Positions 45,487 to 56,841 of a DNA stretch of 64,000 nucleotides are shown here, one piece after another. Made by a program: the position numbers and the translations under genes. This stretch comes from Ovis canadensis. Lineage: Eukaryota > Chordata > Mammalia > Artiodactyla > Bovidae. A model generated the notes under the pieces. It had not been told where the DNA came from and did no database searches. It was given only the letters and a program-made list of their open reading frames with translations. Every line of letters begins with the position of its first letter. The first letter of the stretch is position 1. The stretch spans positions 252,034,501-252,098,500 of the forward strand of contig NC_091246.1 in NCBI RefSeq assembly GCF_042477335.2, in the 5' to 3' direction.

Positions 45487-46867
45487 CACTATGTCTGGCA
45501 CATTTTATGTTATGTGGTCTAGTTCACTGACAGACTTTTCCTTGTCTAGTTCTGGCCTTTTGTTACTATCTGAATACACTTATCTTATCTGCTTTCATCT
45601 GTTCTTAGATCACCTTTGTTCTGTTATCTCAGCAGTTAAGGCCTTGATGGACAAATTATTTTCAGATCTCAATCTGAAGATGTTTTGTGTCTAACATCAA
45701 AGTGTAACAAGGTGATCCTGGGTAGGAAAAGACTTGAAGATGTTTGAACCCTTGGTGAGGACAAATGAGAAAGGGATGGGCCTGAGCTTGGCTGTTGGTG
45801 TTTCCCACGTGGTGTCATTTAACATGGAGCGGCATGCACTCAGGAGGTGTGACGATGGGGACGGTAAAGATGGATGATGACGATGATGAAGATAAGGAGG
45901 AAGGAGGCAGGTCAATAATACGATCTTTCCCGTGGCACTTAAGTCCATGAAATGTCACATTGCTTTAACTTTCCAAATCAAATCAATGCGGCTCACCTGA
46001 GCCAGGTTGGTGGGCAATTTAAGTCATGTTTTGGAGGAATCTCTTCCACCTCCCTTGGATTTGTCCCATAGTCCTCAGGATTTATTCAGGCCAGGACATC
46101 TGGGAAAGGACCTTGGTACACCACAGCTGTACTTCTTAGTGGTCACTTGGCCCATATGAAAAGCTGAGGCTTGTCTCTCTCCAAGCCGTGGTTGAGCCCA
46201 CACATCTTTCTGGAGGTTTCTAACCTCTGCACCTGGTGTTCAATCTCACCTCCATGTACCACCCAGATACTCACCCTGGTGTCTCCTGAGTACAAATAGG
46301 GCCAGATTTCTGCTACCCATGGGAACTTTCTGGGTTAGTCTAGATGTTTCTCAGTTTCAAATGAGAAACTGAAGTCAAAGCAGCATAAGTCTTAAAGAGA
46401 ATTGGTTGACTCACATAATTTGAAGGTTCAGACCGGAAATCAAAGAATGTTGGATACAAGAATCTCAGCATAGCTCTCTCTGTCTCTCTCAATCACTCTC
46501 TGTCTCTCTCCACTTCCTCCACCAGCCACCATTAAGCATACTGGCTTAATTCTACACACAGCTTCTCCCGTGAAGTCAAGAAACAAGGTCACTGCCAGGT
46601 CTTTATAGCTCAAGGCCCCAGAGAAAGGGGAGACCCATAAATCAAACCTAAGGAAAGATTCTGATTGGTCCAGTTTGGGTGCCTATTCCTGGAAACATTG
46701 CTGTGTTTGGACGTCCTGGGTCATAAGCCCACTCTAGTGGTAGAAAACGCAGGACACCATGGCAAACAATTGTACAGGGCCATTGGAATGGAGGGGAGAT
46801 GGTTTTTCAAAGTAAAAAGTGTTTATTACCAAATGGAGACATGTTAACACAAACGCTCCCCACTACA
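45487..46867. other. Intergenic sequence, partly old repeats
   Basis: 46330-46700 resembles an old unclassified mammalian repeat with a TCTCTGTCTCTCTC simple tract. No gene was recognised. Confidence 0.35.
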
Positions 46868-47108
46868 CCCTGCTCAGTTCCACTGACTCGGGGTCGTGTC
46901 CGACTCTCTGTGACCCCATGGCCTACAGCACACCAGGCCTCCCTGTCCATCCCCAACTCCCGGAGTTCACTCAGATTCACGTCCATTGAGTCGGTGACGC
47001 CATCCAGCCATCTCATCTTCTGTCGTGCCCTTCTCCTCCTGCCCCCAATCCCTCCCAGCATCAGGGTCTTTTCCAATGAGTCAGTTCTTCCCATCAGGTG
47101 GCCAAAGT
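46868..47108 (-). mobile_element. BovB 3'-terminal fragment
   Basis: Reverse tail from CACTGACTCGGGGTCGTGTC to CATCAGGTGGCCAAAGTATT, ending in the microsatellite. Confidence 0.88.
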
Positions 47109-47126
47109 ATTACATATGTCTTTATG

Positions 47127-47129
<3 letters not shown>

Positions 47130-47182
<53 letters not shown>

Positions 47183-47213
47183 TATACACACATATATATA
47201 CACACACACATAC
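47130..47213 (+). repeat. (TA)n / (CA)n compound microsatellite
   Basis: About 20 TA units followed by alternating ACACACA and TATATATA blocks. It sits directly at the 5' break of the BovB fragment. Confidence 0.95.
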
Positions 47214-48685
47214 CTGGTCACATAAACACACAGAACGCCTAGTACCAAGACTTCATGAATGGTCTCTTTCGGACACTAAGCACAGCACAGCTCTGCTCCA
47301 TCAGCTTTAAGCCAGTGCCCTGTTCTGCAGAAGATATAGCGTCTCAGGAGAGGGTCTGATTGGCTGGCTTGTGTCATGCGCTTGCCTTTGGGGGTAGGGC
47401 CTCATTGTGATTGGCAGTTCCACCAGGAGCGTGTTGAATGAGAGAAGGGAAAGGAGAGGAGAGGGGATTCTGAGCAGAAGGAAGCAAAGATGCCCACAGG
47501 ACTTCCCGAGCCTCCGAGCCTCTGTAGCCGCAGCTCCTCCGGGCTCTCCCAGCAGAGCCCTGCTCACTCTTTAAGGCCCCAGCTCAGCAGCCAGCCCCTC
47601 TCTGCAGCTCTGCTTAAAGGCCAGGCTGGCAGAATGGATCGTTCCCTCCTCTGTGACTCCTCGGCTCCATTCCACACTGTTACAGCCGCTACACATCTGC
47701 TTACCTGTCCCCTGGGATTAGCATGAATCTTTTCATCATGGCAGTCAACAGTGTTAGAACCTAAATGTTTGCTAAACTGAATGTGTTGGATTCCTTCTCT
47801 CTCTTTGTAGGGACCTGGGAACCATTCATTTGCGCCTATTTTGAGTATCTCCAGGCAAGATGGGGCGAGTTCTGCTGCTCTGGCAGCTTCTGTCTGACTT
47901 CTGGCAGCTCCTTCATCTGGGTCTTGAGACTTGCTGAGCACATCAGAGCCGCCTTGCTTTGCCTTTGAGATGTGCTTTGTTCCTGCGTCTTACCTTTCCA
48001 GTTTTTCTTCCTAAGGTTGTAATTTCTCTTTGTCTAAGGACATCGAATTTTGTCTTCTGGCTGACAGGGAGGCACCTGGGTGGTCCTTAGGATGCTGACT
48101 TCCTGGATAGAACTTGTGCATCTTCCCAACCAATTAGAACAGCAAAATTTATATCTTTACATTTAGACTCTAGGGCTTAGGGCAGATATCTCCAGAATTA
48201 CCCAAATCCAGCTGGGGTTCTTCTGGATTTTTCTCTAAGAGTAGTTTCAGCTCCACAATTTTATTGAATCAGTTTGGATTTAGTATTTTCCCCCACCTGC
48301 ACGATAATGGGCCCTTCTCTCTACCCACTTCCAATTAAACAGGATTTCTGAATTTACTCTGTGTGGTTCTGGAAATACCCATGGAAGCATAGTGGTGAAC
48401 GCAACAGGCTCTGTGTTTCTGCAGATCACAAACCAAGATGCCCCAAGTGTTAGGTTTTGGGTACCTGGGTATCTCCAAGGAGGGCGGAATAGCAGGCTCT
48501 GGAAGACCAACGCACAAAGGGTCAGAGGAAGCAGCTGAGGTCAGCTTCAGTGCATTACTCCCACCAACTCCTGAGACCCTGAGCCTTGGGGACATCAGCC
48601 CTGTTCCTGAACTCACCATGGGGAGGCAGCATGGAGCAACAGTGTCAGAGCTGCCTGTCATCCGAGCCAGCCTGTGATCGGGTAG
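47214..48685. other. Unassigned intergenic sequence
   Basis: GC-mixed unique sequence. No frame shows a family signature and no firm repeat was seen. Confidence 0.35.
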
Positions 48686-48840
48686 CCTTGGCTGATTACT
48701 ACCTTGGCAGGAGACTGAGCCTAAGTTCCACCATCTGTGAAACAGGAAGCCCAAGACCCACGCCACAGGGCTGTGGTGAAGGTCAAATGTAAAGCCCCTG
48801 GAATGACATAGGAGGCGCTGAATGGACGTGGCATCACCAT
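48686..48840 (+). mobile_element. MIR SINE, ancient
   Basis: GCCTAAGTTCCACCATCTGT then GAAACAGG and AATGTAAAGCCCCTGGAATG follow the MIR core order. Confidence 0.5.
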
Positions 48841-48904
48841 CAGCCCTGACTACCCAGACAGACAGACCAAGGAGGCCCTGCCCAGGGCCCCACACTCTAG
48901 AGGG

Positions 48905-49286
48905 CTCCACGTGTCACACACACACATAATCAGATGTACACAAACTCATGGACACAGAGGGACACACACAGAGACACATAGGCACACAGACACACGTGTC
49001 CATGCCTGCATGCACGTTGGCAGAGGGGCACACAGACACACACGCTGAATGTGTTGGGAGGCCCAGGGGTGTCTGCAACCTGACAAGCACCCAGCCCTCA
49101 GCCTCCTCCTCACATCCAGCATCATTCCGGCCCCAGCGAGCATCCTCTGCCCTGTGGGTGGTGCTGCAGCCACGTCATCAATGGACACTTCTTCCCAGGG
49201 AGGCCACGAGCTGCAGGAGCCGGGGGTTGAACAACCTCACCAGACTCTCCTCTTGGAGGGGATGGAAGCACTAGTTCTTCTTCCTT
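48905..49286. other. Intergenic sequence with CA-rich tract
   Basis: 48910-49050 is rich in CACACA and GACACA. The rest was not recognised. Confidence 0.4.
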
Positions 49287-49530
49287 TTTCTTTTTTTAAT
49301 TTTTGGCTGCACGGGGTCTTCACGGCTGCCTGCGGGTGTTCTCTAGTTGCAGCGACCAGGGGCTGCTCTTCATTGCCGAGCATGGGCTCTAGGCATGCGG
49401 GCTTCGGGAGGTGCAGTGCACGGGCTTAGTTGCCCCATGGCATGTGGGATCCTCCAGACGAGGGATCGAACTCACACCCCCTGCGTCGGAAGCACAGAGT
49501 CTTAACCACTGGCCTACCTGGGAAGTTCTT
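49287..49530 (-). mobile_element. CHR-type SINE, reverse
   Basis: TTTTGGCTGCACGGGGTCTT, CAGGGGCTGCTCTTCATTGC, GGGATCGAACTCACACCCCC and CTTAACCACTGGCCTACCTG. Confidence 0.88.
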
Positions 49531-49687
49531 GCCTAACAAAGTGCCACCTCCCATGAGTTCCAAATACCCTTTGCCGGTGTCTGTTCAAACCACAGGTCTG
49601 GAGGTGCTCGTGAACTAGTAAGGTACCCTCCAAGGACTATTTGAGGAGATCAAACAATACATACTACTTGTACACTTATATAAATGG

Positions 49688-49822
49688 AGGTGATTGTTGG
49701 ATAGCATCACCGACTCAATGGACATGAGTTTGAGCAAACTCCGAGAGATAGTGAAAGACAGGGAAGCCTGGCTTACTGCAGTCCATGGGGTCGCAAAGAG
49801 TCAGACACCACTGAACACCAGC
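49688..49822 (+). mobile_element. BovB tail fragment
   Basis: TTGGATAGCATCACCGACTC to CGCAAAGAGTCAGACACCAC, forward. Confidence 0.85.
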
Positions 49823-50084
49823 AGGTCATATCACTGTGTCGTGAGAGCAGCTTCTTATATTGGCAACTGAATGACATTGAACGTTAGAATTGGGTATGGT
49901 TTTATTCTTATTAAAATATTTGGCATGTGTGATTAAATTTTCACCAAAAACTTTCAGAAAGTCAACTTATTCAAATAATTTCATTTAAAATTTTGTGTAC
50001 CATGTGCTATAATTGATATTGTGCATTTTAATTTTCATAGAGAATTCAGAGCACTTTAGAGGAAAAGCCTTTTTAAAAAATTGT

Positions 50085-50840
50085 TTTGTTGTTCCGTTGC
50101 TAAGTCATGTCTGATTCTTTGTGATGCCATGGACTGCAGCACACCAGGCTCCTCTGTCCTTCACTATCTCCCAGAGTTTACTCAAATTCATATTCATTGA
50201 GTTGGTGATGCTATCTAACCATCTCATTCTTTGCTGCTCGCTTCTCCTCTTGCCCTCCATCTTTCCCAGCATCAGGGTCTTTTCCAGTGAGTCAGCTCTT
50301 CACATCAGGTGGCCAAAGTATTGGAGCTTCAGCTTCAGCATCAGTCCTTCCAATGAATATTAAGCACTGATTTCCTTTAGGATGGACTGGTTGGATCTCC
50401 TTGCAGTCCAAGGGACTCTTAAGAGTCTTCTCCAACACCACAGTTCAAAAGCATTAGTTCTTTGGTGCTCAGCCTTCTTTATGGTCCAACTCTCACATTC
50501 ATACATGACCACTGGAAAAACCATAGCTTCAACTATATAGACCTTTGGCAGCAATGTCTTAGCTTTTTAATATGCTGTCTAGGTTTGTCATAGCCTTTCT
50601 TCCAAGGAGCAAGTGTCTTTTTTAATTTCATGGCTGCAGTCACCTTCTGCAGTGATTTTTGGAGCCCAAGAAAATAAAATCTATCTATATTTCCACTGTT
50701 TCCCCATCTATTTGCCATGAAGTGACAGGACCAGATGCCATGATCTTAGGCTTTTCACTCTCATCTTTCAGAGGCTTTTTAGTTCCTCTTCACTGTCTGC
50801 CATAAGGGTGGTGTCACCTGCATATTTGATATTTTTCTGT
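50085..50840 (-). mobile_element. BovB 3' fragment
   Basis: Reverse copy from the tail to the YADD region (GGGTGGTGTCACCTGCATAT). Minus frame 50360-50554 reads VVMYECESWTIKKAEH. Confidence 0.9.
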
Positions 50841-51334
50841 CTTTAGATTTACTTTTTTAGGAAACATAGTTCGATTTCATACACTTTGAATATAATTACA
50901 TCTTTAAAAAATCTTTTAGATCATCACTGTCAGAGGAACACAAACTAGAGAACATTTTGAATATAGCATAGTTGATTTCACTGAAATGAAAGCAAGAGAA
51001 ATATATTTTATGGAATAAATGTATAATAATTTGTGAAGTGTGTCTGTCTGTATAAGTCATTCAAACATCACCAGCCCATCAACAGAGCACATGAGAATGA
51101 TCAAACTCAATAGATTTGAACATATTTCTGATTTTCAATTTTATAAAAACTGTGGCTTTCCATAGTTTCTTCAATTTATTGTTGGGAAAGTATATTTAGA
51201 TGGAAACATAGAACATGCTTTATTTCCCAGTCTGTTGGCTTGATTGATAACTTTTAAATATTTACACACACGGTATGAGGACTCATCAGCCCCGAAAAAT
51301 GTTAAAATTTTAGGAGTAAGACTGACCACCACCC
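50841..51334. other. AT-rich unassigned sequence
   Basis: Nothing was recognised. Confidence 0.35.
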
Positions 51335-51575
51335 ACCAGGACGGGGTGGGAGTCGCGAGCAGGGGCGGCTCTCCACTTTGGTGTGAGGGCTTCTCGATTA
51401 GGTGGCTCCTCTTGTTCTGCAGTGCAAGCTCTGGGCACCCGGCTTCAGTATTTGCAGCGTCTGGGCTCAGCAGGTGAGGCCCCGGGCTTAGTCGGATCTT
51501 CCCGGACCACAGATTGAACTGGTGACCCTCGCATTGCTGGGCGGATTCTTAACCACTCAGCCACCAGGGACGCCC
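51335..51575 (-). mobile_element. CHR-type SINE, reverse, truncated
   Basis: GCGAGCAGGGGCGGCTCTCC, CTTCTCGATTAGGTGGCTCC and CTTAACCACTCAGCCACCAG. Confidence 0.78.
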
Positions 51576-51589
51576 CTGCAGGTACTATT

Positions 51590-51755
51590 TCGTTAACTCT
51601 CCCAACAATGCTATGAGATGGACGCTACTCACGTCCTTACTGTGCGGATGAGGAACAGTGTGGGAAGTGAGGTCATTTGCCCAAGGACACCCAGTCAGCC
51701 AGCGGTAACACCAGGCAGCCTGACCTCGAAGCCCACAGCGTCATTTGAACCAGGA
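51590..51755 (+). mobile_element. MIR SINE, ancient
   Basis: CTATGAGATGGACGCTACTC, GTGCGGATGAGGAACAGTGT, TTGCCCAAGGACACCCAGTC and CTGACCTCGAAGCCCACAGC follow the MIR consensus order. Confidence 0.75.
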
Positions 51756-52461
51756 CCCTATGGCACCTGGAGCAAAGGGGCCCCTCCCAGCGGGCGGGCC
51801 TGAACATCCCCCCCCCCCCACCACCATGTACAGGCACTTACAGACACCCCCCCGCCAGCATCACACAGGAGCTCATGCAGCACCCCGGCCCGTTCCTGTG
51901 TGGGCGTCCCTGCTCCCTGTGCCCTTCTTGGATCAGCGGGGGCAATGAAGCCATCTGGGACGGAGACTCTCGGCTTCCGCTCCCTCCCGTGGCCCTGCAC
52001 CTGTCCGGCAAGGGGTGGCGCCCGGCGCATTCATCACCCTTCCTCCTTGGCTCCACCACCCACCTGCGCTGAACCAGGTGTCCACTGAAGCATGGGCCCG
52101 CCCTGGAGTCCACGGTACCCCGCTCTCCTGCCTGCTTCTCTTCCTGGCTGCTGTCTCTCCCATTCATTCACTTCTCAGCAGCCAAAGTCACTTTGTCCAA
52201 ACACACAAGCAGGTCACTTGTTTCAAACCCTTATGCCATTCCACTGTTCCCTGGACAGAGCTCAGCAAGGCTCAGCAGAGCCACTTTACAAGGATGCTGG
52301 CGACCTTATAGACAACCGGCCCAGGCCAAGGAGTCTTGTTCTTTACCCTCCATCACAAATGGGAGGACCCAACTCTGTGCTGACAGTTGTGCAAAGCCCA
52401 TTCCCACCAGAGGGAGGTTTTCCCGTTGGGATGAAAATATCACCAGGTCTTTCAGAAAGAA
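51756..52461. other. Unassigned GC-rich intergenic sequence
   Basis: Contains a C run at 51810-51820. Several overlapping open frames on both strands are explained by base composition. No family was recognised. Confidence 0.35.
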
Positions 52462-52552
52462 AGAAAGTGAAGTCGCTCAGTAGTGTCCGCCTCTTTGCGA
52501 CCCCATGGATTGAAGCCTACCAGGCTTCTCCACCCACGGGATTGTCCAGGCT
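52462..52552 (-). mobile_element. Bov-tA SINE fragment
   Basis: AAAGTGAAGTCGCTCAGTAG to CCACGGGATTGTCCAGGC, reverse, short. Confidence 0.82.
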
Positions 52553-53669
52553 GAGGTCTTGCAGAGAGGGGCCTTATTCTCATGGGGGACCTCAGGCCTT
52601 CTCCTGCATCACGCAAGCTCTAGGCCGCTTGTCCATCAGACTCAAGCTGTGAGGTGAACGGGAGGTCAAGATCCCGGGATCAGCTTCCCAGTGAATCATG
52701 CCCTTCAAGACCCACGCACCACCAGCCCAACTCCCCAGGCTTCTTTCAGCCCCCCAGGAGCCACGTCCTTCAGACCACAGGGCCTTTGCACAGACTATCC
52801 TTCCATTTAAACTCTCCCCACTTCCTTATGAACATCTTGAGATCCCTGCTAAATCATTTCTTCCACAGGGAGCCCTGCCCAGATCAGACCTCCCCACTAA
52901 ATGCTCTCATAAACCCAAGGAACATTTGGTTGGGCTGCTTATTCCTATTTGAAAGCTTCCATTCAGTACACGATGACTAATGTCAGTCTCCCTGCTGCAC
53001 TGCCAGCTCCATGGGGGCAGAGATCAGGTCTGGCTTTGCTCTCCCATGGAGCCCCAGCACCTAGAAGATCCTCAGTCTAGTTTACTGACTGAAGAGCAAT
53101 GAATTCTTTCGGATGAAGGGGATTGCACTTTGCTGGGAGAGGCTTAGGATCCTTCGGGCTCCGGGGTAAGCATGGAAGTGAAGAGATTGAGCAGATGACG
53201 AGCTCTCTGCAAAGTGCTTGCAACACTGTAGGAACTTAATAAATGGTGGTTGTTTTGCCTTTTTTTATTGCGATGAGGATGACAATGTCAAGAAGGAGGA
53301 GGATGGTGACTTCTCACTACAGGGACAGCTTTACACCAAAAGAAAGAAGCCATTGCTGAGAGATGGGACTGTTTCCTGTTCCCCCATCATGGAAGTTAGG
53401 ATCTGCAAGTGGGGGCAATAACCCCACTGAAATGCGGGGAGACCCGGCCCAGCTGCATGCTGGCCTCCAGCAGGGATGAGGGCTTTGAGCTCCTAGGCCA
53501 GTAGCTGCCTCCCCCGTGACCAGGTTAAGGAGGGACCCAGTGTTTATGGATTCCTCCAGTGGGCATGGCACCCTGCAAAGAGCTTTCCACATTTCATTTC
53601 CTTTTCATCTGGCCCCAAACTCTGAAAAGGAGGCCTAATTATCCCCCATTAGTGATGATGCAGCGGAGG
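52553..53669. other. Unassigned intergenic sequence with an old SINE end
   Basis: GTAGGAACTTAATAAATGGTGG near 53230 looks like a MIR 3' end. 52680-53095 contains text like conserved old SINE/L2 debris. No gene. Confidence 0.35.
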
Positions 53670-53812
53670 ATGGGATGGTTAGATAGTATCACCGACTCAG
53701 TGGACATGAATCTGAGCAAACCCTGGAAGACAGTGAAAAGCAGAGAAGCCTGGCGTGCTGCAGTCCATGAGGTCGCAAAGAGCTGGACACGATTTGGCGA
53801 CTGAACAACACC
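53670..53812 (+). mobile_element. BovB tail fragment
   Basis: ATGGGATGGTTAGATAGTATC to GACACGATTTGGCGACTGAA, forward. It splits a MIR-like repeat whose remaining part follows. Confidence 0.85.
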
Positions 53813-53945
53813 ACAGATGACGAAACTGAGCTTGGGTGGTGATGGAACTGGCCAAGGTCACGCAGCCTGTATGTGGTGGGGCTTAGGTGAACACTCAAGT
53901 CCCTGTCTTGGTGATGCAGAGATGCAGAGCTTTCAACTACTTTGT
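53813..53945 (+). mobile_element. MIR SINE part
   Basis: CAGATGACGAAACTGAGCTT, GGCCAAGGTCACGCAGCC and TCAAGTCCCTGTCTTGGTG. MIR core, interrupted upstream by the BovB tail. Confidence 0.7.
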
Positions 53946-55050
53946 GCTACTAGTGAGAAAACCATAAAACCAAACACATTTCCTGAATGCCTAAACGTCT
54001 CCTCCCAAACGTCCCCACTTCACACCTCAGCTGGGGACACTGCCTCCTGGAAGCCTGCCTAGATTTCCCTGCCTGACTGGCCCCACAGTCCTTAGGTTTC
54101 TGCCACAGGTGCACTCTGGCAGAGCTCACAGGGGCCCCAGTCCTGGTCAGGCCAGGACTCAAAATGGCTCAATAAAGGGACTGTCTCAGAAACCCAGCCC
54201 TTCCTGAGAAACACCCTTTATGCTGCTGGAGGAAGGGCTGTGCGGCAAACCTCCCCAGGAATCAAAGCTAATTTTCAGTTATTTAGGAGGTAGCTCCCCT
54301 GTGAGTCACTGTTTGGGATATAATGACCTAGGCCAGGAGCCCGGGGCTGCCAGGAGCACCCTCGTTAAAATCAAAAGGCAAAAGTGAGAAGGGGATGCCC
54401 CCTCCCCCCGGAGACAGCAACTCAGCACAGCTAGGTGACCCTGGCCAAGCGCACCCACCTCTCTGGCTTCTTTCCCCCCAAGTCTCCCAGGGGGTGAGCA
54501 CAGCCCAGCATGGAAAGGGTTCCAGGAGAAGTCCCGAGCAGGAAATGGGAGGGGCCGGAGGCAGGGCCGCAGCAGAATGTATGTCAGTGTTTACCCAGCT
54601 TTACTGTCCAGGGTCAAAAAACCTTTAATCCCAAATCACTGCCTGAGATCCCTGCCACCAGCCCTCCCCACCCCACCCCAAGGTGACACCTCCCCAGGGA
54701 CTCTATCCCTGACAGAATAGGGAATATCAAGTTGGGCCAGGGAATTCGAATTGGGAGTCCTCCTCATCTGCGGGCTGAGGCCCAGCCTCTTCCCCTGGAA
54801 AGGATGCTGAAGCCAGACCCCCAGTCAGCTCCTGAAGAGGAGGCCCTACACTGGGTGTCTCAGCTTGAGGCTACAGGACGATTTTTACTGTGGGCCCTGG
54901 CTACTCTCCCTTTCATGGACCCTCTCCTCACTAAAAAAAAAAAAAAAAAAATTGGAAAGTAAATGCTGTGACTACAATGATATGAAGCTAAATATAACCC
55001 AACCTGGATTATAGTCACTCTGACTTTAAAGAAGGGAGAAGATCTTGAGG
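53946..55050. other. Unassigned intergenic sequence
   Basis: Includes an A run at 54932-54951. GC-rich and unique otherwise. Confidence 0.35.
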
Positions 55051-55262
55051 GCCCCTTTCCCTGGTGGTTAAGATCGTAAAGAATCCGCTTGCAATGCAGG
55101 AAAGCCGGGTTCAATCCCTGGATGGGGAAGATCCCCTGGAGAAGGAAAGGGCAACACATTCTATTATTTCTGCCTGGAGAATTCCGTGGACAGAGGAGCC
55201 TGGTGGGCTACAGTCCATGGGGTCACGAAGGAGTTGGACACGACTGAGCAACCAACACTTTC
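55051..55262 (+). mobile_element. Bov-tA SINE
   Basis: CCCCTTTCCCTGGTGGTTAAG to GTTGGACACGACTGAGCAAC, full length but for the first bases. Confidence 0.9.
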
Positions 55263-55374
55263 ACTTTTTTCAAAGATATCACGGGTGCCTGGCGGCCTGC
55301 CTGCTGTTGGTATTGCCTCCTGTAAGCCCTTTGAACTGTCTGGGGCCCCCGTTCTGGCTCGCCAGCTACTTAGG

Positions 55375-55510
55375 CGTGGGTCTCAGTTTGCTCCTCTGTA
55401 AAATGGGGATGATCACTGCGATCGAGTTACGAGGCTGTTTGAAGGTTCCTGGAGATCCTGCTGGAGAAGAGCTTGGCATGGTCCTGCCACAGAGTAAACA
55501 GTGGTGCGGG
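55375..55510 (-). mobile_element. MIR SINE, ancient
   Basis: CTCAGTTTGCTCCTCTGTAA, AATGGGGATGATCACTGCG and CACAGAGTAAACAGTG are in MIR order (antisense). Confidence 0.65.
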
Positions 55511-56735
55511 GACTGCTGAGCTGGCTGTGAGCCTTCCTTCTTTCCCATGAAGGAGATGGCTTCTATCCCCATAATAGAAACAGGAAAAACTGAGATTCCT
55601 CACAAGGAAACGTAATGAATAGTGGAAGCGGGACTCCAGGGGCACAGACCAAGCAACTCCCAGGCCCCAGACGTTGATGGAAGTGGCCGATCTGGTTATC
55701 CCAGCAGACCAGGAACACGGAAGGCAGGGGGATGTCGCAGGCCAGGTCCCGGCATCTTGCATCCGGTTCTGCCTGAGTGGACTCCAGCCAGCAAATGAGC
55801 CCATGGTGAGGCTGAGGCTGGTGGGACTCCGATATTTCTGATCACAGCAGAGCCGGGTCCCCTTCTCTGTCCTGCTGACTTCCAGCCACGCTCTGAAGCC
55901 CAGCCTCCATGTGCTGACCTGACTCCAGGGACAGCAGTCTCTCTCAGAGTCAAGCCACAGTAGGAAGCTGCTGTCTCCACCATGCGGGCCCCAAGATGAC
56001 ATCAAAAGGATGGAAGCTTCCAGTCCCTGCTGGAATGTGGGTTTTCCAGCTGACTCAGACAGAGCCTGTTTCTACAGGAGCCACGCTACACCACCGCTCA
56101 AGGGTTTTGGGGAGACAGAGTTCACAACTGGGAGGATTTTCACTACCCATCAAGCAAGCAGGAGCAGTCCTAAGAAAGAACAATAAAGATAAATCCCTGA
56201 GCCCAGCTGGCTCAGCTCCCAGCCTTTCGACTCTAGGTTCTTGGACACACAGCCCCCAGATGCCCAGAGCCTTGTCATTTAGCCAAGCTACAGTCCCTGT
56301 CTGGGTCCAACGGGGGCTGGTTGAGGGACAGGGCAGGGAGCCGGAGCCAAGCTGAACTAGCCAGTGGCGTGGACACAGTACAGGCTCGCCCTTACTGCTC
56401 CCAGGACATCTGAGTTCAGCCTCTCTGAGTCTCAGGAGCAGCGTCCATAAAATGAGGGTGAGAAAAAGACCCCACGAAGGAAAAGCCCCTGGCACGCCCC
56501 AGGCTCCCAGCTCTGCGCTGGGGGCGAGCGCAGGGATTCTGGGGCAGAGGGCAGTGATGGGAAGGGCGGGGAGGAGAAGGCCCAGAGGCTGGCCCCACTG
56601 CCTGGCTCTGGAAGCAGAGCCGCGGGCCCCAGCCTGGCCCCTCCCCTGGGGACTTGGCCAGAGTGTCAGAGCTGGAAGTATCGTTGCATCACTGGGTGCT
56701 CGGGGGTTAATGATGGGGAGTGGACAGGACCCGGG
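55511..56735. other. PLA2G2E upstream region
   Basis: Unique GC-rich sequence without recognised repeats. It probably holds PLA2G2E regulatory sequence, but no site besides the TATA-like box could be supported. Confidence 0.4.
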
Positions 56736-56742
56736 TATTTAA
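56736..56742 (+). promoter_or_regulatory. TATA-like box of PLA2G2E
   Basis: TATTTAA lies 100 bp before the ATG. This would put transcription start near 56765 and give a short 5' UTR of about 75 bp inside the first coding exon. No splice acceptor is needed to reach the ATG, although a CAG directly precedes it. This is a sequence-only prediction. Confidence 0.45.
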
Positions 56743-56841
56743 CTAATCGGGGAGGTGTCTGGAGATCAGAGGTGCCCCTGCTGGCTTCCGTCTCCTGCAG
56801 CCCAGCTTCTCTGGCCCCGGCTCCCCTCCCCGCCCCCCAGG

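Noticed and set aside
48905-49060. Possible CRISPR-like or tandem repeat array
   Set aside because: Only CA/GACACA-rich simple sequence with no unit-spacer structure.
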